This document shows, piece by piece, positions 6,854 through 8,000 of a stretch of 8,000 bases of DNA. The number at the start of each line of letters is the position of its first letter. The stretch's first letter is position 1. A model generated the notes under the pieces. The model saw only the letters and a program-made list of their open reading frames with translations, was not told the origin of the DNA and searched no databases. This stretch comes from Oscillospiraceae bacterium (lineage in GTDB: Bacteria; Bacillota; Clostridia; Oscillospirales; Ruminococcaceae): positions 399 through 8,398 of the forward strand of contig DLVP01000124.1 in assembly GCA_003445125.1 (NCBI GenBank). Direction: 5' to 3'. A program made the translations under genes and the position numbers.

Positions 6854-6928
6854 GGTGGACGCTAAGGAACTCGAATCCCTGACCCTTTGCACGTCAAGCA
6901 AATGCTCTACCAGCTGAGCTAAGCGTCC
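6853..6928 (-). tRNA. tRNA-Val(GAC) with encoded CCA
   Basis: On the minus strand the cloverleaf is complete. The acceptor stem is GGACGCT/AGCGTCC and the D stem GCTC/GAGC with an AGCTGGTA loop. The anticodon stem TTTGC/GCAAA has loop TTGACGT, with anticodon GAC at 6895-6893, reading valine codons GUC and GUU. The T arm is AGGGA/TCCTT with loop TTCGAGT and one G-U pair. Discriminator A (6856) is followed by CCA (6855-6853). The body without CCA is 73 nt. It has its own promoter and terminator and is a single-gene unit. Confidence 0.97.
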
Positions 6929-6946
6929 GTTTGTGAATGCTTTACT

Positions 6947-6974
6947 ATTATACCACGGATTTTTGAATTGTCAA
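6947..6974 (-). promoter_or_regulatory. Sigma-A promoter of tRNA-Val
   Basis: On the minus strand, consensus TTGACA (6974-6969) and consensus TATAAT (6952-6947) are 16 nt apart, with TGG directly before the -10 (extended TGn motif). Predicted start is near 6940, giving about 11 nt of 5' leader before the mature tRNA. Such strong promoters are usual for stable RNA genes. Confidence 0.88.
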
Positions 6975-7006
6975 GTCTGTTTTTGAAGATTTTCGTTTTT
7001 TCGGTC

Positions 7007-7018
7007 ATTTTGCAAAAT
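7007..7018. other. 12-bp AT-rich perfect palindrome between divergent promoters
   Basis: ATTTTGCAAAAT is a perfect inverted repeat without spacer. It lies between the divergent -35 boxes of tRNA-Val (6969-6974) and rny (7034-7039). It could be an operator half-site pair for a dimeric regulator, or chance in AT-rich DNA. Confidence 0.3.
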
Positions 7019-7033
7019 AAATTCATAAAAAAC

Positions 7034-7063
7034 TTGACAAAAGTGCCTAAAATGTTATAGAAT
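7034..7063 (+). promoter_or_regulatory. Sigma-A promoter of rny
   Basis: TTGACA (7034-7039) is followed by TAGAAT (7058-7063) at 18 nt, or by TATAGA (7056-7061, preceded by TGT) at 16 nt. Either reading puts the transcript start near 7070, so the rny mRNA would carry a leader of about 220 nt. It diverges from the tRNA-Val promoter. Confidence 0.75.
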
Positions 7064-7069
7064 ATAGGT

Positions 7070-7293
7070 AAAGTATTTCAACCGTTCGTTCGCCATTTCG
7101 GGCAACGCAACGATTTCTTGAATATTTTGCCGCCTGACTGGGGTTTGATCGATTTAAATTTGTGTTTTTGATAGATCACGGCGCTTTTGCGCCTTTTCAC
7201 ATTCATATACGACATATTTTTAGCTTCATACTTCCTTTTCAGGCAATAATTCCGCCGTTTTTACGGCAAAAAACTGAAAAGGAGGTTTTTCTT
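7070..7293 (+). ncRNA. Long structured 5' leader of rny (candidate cis-regulatory RNA)
   Basis: About 220 nt without a convincing ORF separate promoter and start codon. Four hairpins are visible. (1) 7083-7112: CGTT-CGTT-GCC against GGC-AACG-AACG, two single C bulges, loop ATTTCG. (2) 7147-7153 with 7171-7177, GATCGAT/ATAGATC with one mismatch. (3) 7180-7193: GGCGC-TTTT-GCGCC followed by TTTT, terminator-like but with a short U-run. (4) the RBS hairpin at 7230-7286. I do not match the whole to a known riboswitch class. Confidence 0.5.
7230..7286 (+). promoter_or_regulatory. Hairpin sequestering the rny Shine-Dalgarno
   Basis: ACTTCCTTTTCAG (7230-7242) pairs with CTGAAAAGGAGGT (7274-7286) over 13 bp with one G-U pair. 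The second arm contains the complete SD AAGGAGG (7279-7285). An inner hairpin GCCGT-TTTT-ACGGC (7254-7267) fills the loop. When folded, the RBS would be hidden. The stem is followed by TTTTTCTTTTG, so transcription attenuation is also conceivable. An upstream copy of CCTTTTCA (7192-7199) offers a competing partner for the SD. Confidence 0.6.
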
Positions 7294-8000
7294 TTGACTT
7301 TTGAACTCCCTATGGTCATACTTTTCTGTGTGATCACCGCTGTCGTCGTCGCCGCAATCGCGATTCCGATTTCCGTCAAGGGCGGTATTTCCTACCGCAA
7401 AAAGGTCGCGGAAAGCGAAATCGGCTCTGCCGAAGACGAAGCCCGAAGAATTGTCAATGATGCTTTAAAAGCAAGCGAAACCAAGAAAAAAGAAGCGCTG
7501 GTCGAAGCCAAAGACGAAATTTACAAAATGCGTCAGGACGCCGAGAAAGAGCTGAAAGAACGCCGCAGTGAGGTGCAGCGCCAGGAACGCCGTCTCCAAC
7601 AGAAAGAAGAGTCGATGGACAAAAAAATCGACAATCTGGAGAAAAAAGAGGAAGCTTTGCAGGATAAACTCAAGAACGCCGATGAAAGGCTCGCCGAAGT
7701 CGGAGAGATCAAAAAGCATCAGTTTGAGATGCTCGAAAAGATTTCCAACTTCACCGCCGAACAGGCAAAAGCTGCGATTCTGGAATCCCTCGACAAGGAT
7801 CTGGTTCACGAAAAAGCCGTGCGCATTGCCGCTTTTGAGCAGCAATACCGCGAGGAATCCGAGCAGAAAGCGCGTGACATTATTTCCGTCGCCATCCAGC
7901 GTTACGCCGCCGACCAGGTGGCAGAGGCAACCGTTTCCGTGGTTGCTCTCCCCAACGACGACATGAAGGGTCGCATCATTGGACGTGAAGGACGCAACGC
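7294..8000 (+). CDS. rny: Ribonuclease Y, 3' end beyond the window
   Basis: The first 235 codons of RNase Y (YmdA/CvfA), the membrane-anchored endoribonuclease that initiates mRNA decay in many Firmicutes, are present. An N-terminal transmembrane helix (about 6-28) is followed by a long charged coiled coil (about 35-165), a conserved stretch at about 170-215 (LVHEKAVRIAAFEQQY, RYAADQVAEATVSVV), and the start of the KH RNA-binding domain with MKGRIIGREGRN (224-235). The catalytic HD domain lies outside; family members are about 510-520 aa. The start is TTG at 7294, 8 nt after the SD AAGGAGG (7279-7285). An ATG at codon 7 lacks an SD and would cut into the membrane segment's leading residues. 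The frame has no stop before the window end. Confidence 0.96.
   Translation, partial: MTFELPMVILFCVITAVVVAAIAIPISVKGGISYRKKVAESEIGSAEDEARRIVNDALKASETKKKEALVEAKDEIYKMRQDAEKELKERRSEVQRQERRLQQKEESMDKKIDNLEKKEEALQDKLKNADERLAEVGEIKKHQFEMLEKISNFTAEQAKAAILESLDKDLVHEKAVRIAAFEQQYREESEQKARDIISVAIQRYAADQVAEATVSVVALPNDDMKGRIIGREGRN

Noticed and set aside
7180..7197. GGCGC-TTTT-GCGCC followed by TTTT as a strong intrinsic terminator before rny
   Set aside because: A 5-bp stem and a 4-nt U-run are marginal. Kept only as a leader hairpin, since a strong terminator there would shut off rny.
1..8000. Mobile element, CRISPR array, toxin-antitoxin, defence or phage system
   Set aside because: Both strands were read for such proteins and for spaced repeats. 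Every long coding frame is explained by a housekeeping gene and no repeat array is present.

Overview
This window looks like a chromosomal housekeeping segment from a Clostridia-type Firmicute (Bacillota), possibly Oscillospirales/Ruminococcaceae-like. The pointers are near-consensus sigma-A promoters (TTGACA/TATACT), AGGAGG ribosome binding sites, TTG start codons, an M-box riboswitch before mgtE, and a RecD2 helicase and RNase Y of the Gram-positive kind. The taxonomic guess is inference only. I see no phage, transposon, CRISPR array or plasmid gene, and no clearly novel protein system. The most interesting material is in non-coding leaders.

Layout. Positions 1-1412 (+) hold the 3' part of a TrmN6-like tRNA methyltransferase overlapping by 4 nt with a complete rsmI (16S rRNA C1402 2'-O-methyltransferase). 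Positions 1416-3090 (+) hold a sigma-A promoter, an M-box Mg2+ riboswitch whose anti-terminator and terminator can both be read from the sequence, a short upstream ORF with its own strong Shine-Dalgarno (SD), and a full-length mgtE Mg2+ transporter. Positions 3102-3222 are a convergent junction with a 22-bp perfect palindrome and a minus-strand intrinsic terminator. Positions 3232-4482 (-) hold a CNNM/CorC/HlyC-type membrane protein (DUF21, CBS pair, CorC_HlyC domain), with its own promoter just beyond the stop of recD2. Positions 4549-6765 (-) hold recD2 with a consensus promoter. Positions 6824-6974 (-) hold a tRNA-Val(GAC) unit with promoter and terminator. Positions 7034-8000 (+) hold a promoter, a roughly 220-nt structured leader, and the first 235 codons of rny (RNase Y), which runs off the window.

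How the parts relate. The first two genes both modify RNA in the translation machinery and are translationally coupled. The middle is a convergent magnesium pair: an Mg2+-repressed MgtE channel facing a CNNM/CorC protein whose relatives are linked to Mg2+ export. The right part combines DNA repair (RecD2), a tRNA and RNA decay (RNase Y). The clearest candidate for something undescribed is the rny leader: a 13-bp stem fully sequesters the rny SD, and a second copy of the anti-SD octamer lies upstream, suggesting post-transcriptional control of RNase Y synthesis.
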